NCBI GenBank assembly: GCA_024643945.1
Contig: JAHELX010000487.1
Coordinates: forward strand, 1-5,173
From: Anaerolineales bacterium
GTDB taxonomy: Bacteria > Chloroflexota > Anaerolineae > 4572-78 > NAK82
DNA: 5,173 nt
Reading direction: 5' to 3'
The position numbers and the translations under genes were made by a program. Shown here piece by piece: positions 4,231 to 5,173 of this stretch. The notes under the pieces were generated by a model. It ran no database searches. It was given only the letters and a program-made list of their open reading frames with translations, and was not told the origin of the DNA. The stretch's first letter is position 1. Each line of letters opens with the position of its first letter.

Positions 4231-5173
4231 TTAGCTGGTCTCAGAGGCCGCTTTCCGCCCGTGGCAGTGCTTGAACTTCTTGCCGCTGCCGCAGGGGCAG
4301 GGATCGTTGCGGCCCACGCTCGTGAACTGCGCCTGATCCCGGGCGGCGTACCATCCCATGATCTCGTCGGCGTAGCGACCCTGCCGCAGCAGATCGGCCA
4401 TGATGGTCATCGGCTGGCGTACGTGGTTGAAGAAGAGCTTGTAGCTGGCGCACAGGTAGTTCAACCCCGGCTCGCCCCCATTCGGGGACAGGCCCTCGGG
4501 CGTTTCGATGAAACGATTGCGCGGGCAGCCGCCGTTGCAGGCGAAGCGCACCTCGCATTCGCGGCAGTAGCGAGGCAGGCTGTCCTGCTTGTCCTGGCCG
4601 AACTTGCGCTGCTGGTCGGAGGCGACCAGCTCGATCATGTGAGTCTCTTTGATGTTGCCCAGCAGATAGTCGGGTTCGACGTAGTGGTCGCAACTATACA
4701 GGTCGCCGTTGTGCTCCAGGGCCAGCGCGTTCCCGCAGGTAGGGGCGAAGATACACAAGTTGTGCTGGCCGACGAAACTGCCCAGGGTCACGTCAAACAT
4801 CTGTACGAAGACCTGACCCACGTCGCGCCGGACCCACTCCTCAAAGATGTCGATCAAGAAGCGACCGTATTGCTCCGCCCCCACCGAGCGTTCCGTAACC
4901 AGGCCCCCCGCCTGGGTGTACAGTGGCCGCTCGCTCCCGGGCTGCTCGCCCCAGCCCAGGTTGGCCAGCGGCAGGGTGACCTCGGTGGCCCGCTCGACAA
5001 TAGGGATGAACTGGATGAAATTAGCCTGTAGCTCGTCTCGGAAGAAACGGTAGACCTCCAGGGGATAGCCAGCGTTGGCGGCGTGGACAGTACACAGGAT
5101 GTTATAGTCTGCGCCATGTTTCACCAGGTATTCCCAGCCGTGCTTGACCTGGTCAAAGCTCCCCCCCCCCCCC
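4231..5173 (-). CDS. Radical SAM/SPASM anaerobic sulfatase-maturase-like protein, 5'-truncated, SEC-C tail
   Basis: The frame is open to the window edge. The GTG at 5124 is internal, because coding similarity continues upstream ([11 protein letters not shown]). About 309 residues are reliable before the terminal homopolymer. Relative to that GTG as residue 1, the C-terminal half of the radical SAM barrel is present ([10 protein letters not shown] at 8-17, FIQFIPIVE at 36-44). SPASM cysteines follow at 124, 130, 145, 187, 190, 196, 200 and 225, which would bind two auxiliary Fe-S clusters. A SEC-C zinc motif, CxC-x8-CH (C276, C278, C287, H288), ends the protein. The N-terminal CxxxCxxC cluster motif lies outside the window. 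Family members oxidise a Cys or Ser in sulfatases to formylglycine using S-adenosylmethionine. No sulfatase with the C/S-x-P-x-R motif is in view, so the substrate must be elsewhere, or this is another SPASM peptide modifier. The cytosolic location is inferred. Confidence 0.88.
   Translation of the reverse strand, partial: GGGGSFDQVKHGWEYLVKHGADYNILCTVHAANAGYPLEVYRFFRDELQANFIQFIPIVERATEVTLPLANLGWGEQPGSERPLYTQAGGLVTERSVGAEQYGRFLIDIFEEWVRRDVGQVFVQMFDVTLGSFVGQHNLCIFAPTCGNALALEHNGDLYSCDHYVEPDYLLGNIKETHMIELVASDQQRKFGQDKQDSLPRYCRECEVRFACNGGCPRNRFIETPEGLSPNGGEPGLNYLCASYKLFFNHVRQPMTIMADLLRQGRYADEIMGWYAARDQAQFTSVGRNDPCPCGSGKKFKHCHGRKAASETS
5161..5173. other. 13-base C homopolymer at the window end, probable assembly artefact
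   Basis: Thirteen consecutive Cs end the window inside the maturase gene. On the coding strand they would encode at least four consecutive Gly before SFDQV. Relatives have a mixed Gly/Lys/Pro/Thr stretch there, not a pure Gly run. A homopolymer exactly at a sequence terminus is typical of poly-G read tails carried into a contig end. These bases should not be trusted. Confidence 0.65.

Noticed and set aside
4174..5031. 285-codon plus-strand open frame
   Set aside because: It lies antisense to the SPASM/SEC-C gene, whose cysteine motifs are clear. Its product is Ala/Val/Gly-rich shadow composition with no recognisable domain.

Overview
All recognisable genes in this window lie on the minus strand. 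Their protein families are an anaerobic sulfatase-maturase-like SPASM protein with a SEC-C tail, a GAP/Sap-type membrane protein, an endonuclease/exonuclease/phosphatase (EEP) enzyme, a 4-TM holin-like domain fused to an alkaline-phosphatase-superfamily domain, and a DUF4203-like membrane protein. The gene mix, moderately high GC and purine-rich Shine-Dalgarno (SD) sites suggest an environmental Chloroflexota (Anaerolineae-like) genome. That assignment is inferred from family associations; there is no rRNA or marker gene here to prove it.

Layout in transcription order, from high to low coordinates. At 5173-4231 is the C-terminal part of a radical SAM/SPASM maturase, cut by the window edge at a 13-base C run that looks like a contig-end artefact. 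A 125-bp spacer (4106-4230) follows. Next comes a compact cluster: the GAP-family 6-TM protein (4105-3434), the EEP hydrolase (3437-2628) whose TTG start overlaps the preceding stop by 4 nt, and, 29 nt further on, a 672-aa holin-like/phosphodiesterase fusion (2598-580). A 422-bp non-coding stretch (158-579) rich in inverted repeats separates this cluster from the first 52 codons of a DUF4203-like membrane protein (157-1).

The three middle genes look like one translationally coupled operon. It joins two unrelated phosphoesterase folds, metal-dependent EEP and alkaline-phosphatase superfamily, with a transporter-like membrane protein whose relatives are linked to lipid or glycolipid export in mycobacteria. 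Topology suggests both phosphoesterases work on the cytoplasmic side of the membrane. A membrane-lipid or lipid-linked phosphate remodelling module is a reasonable hypothesis, but no substrate can be read from the sequence.

The points most worth a second look are the fusion protein and its operon, a G7 tract exactly phased as a -1 slippery heptamer at the GAP/EEP junction, a three-armed GATAAC/GTTATC element that places the fusion gene's SD in a hairpin loop, and a nested inverted-repeat element at 322-450. I see no CRISPR array, tRNA, rRNA, insertion sequence or phage structural gene.
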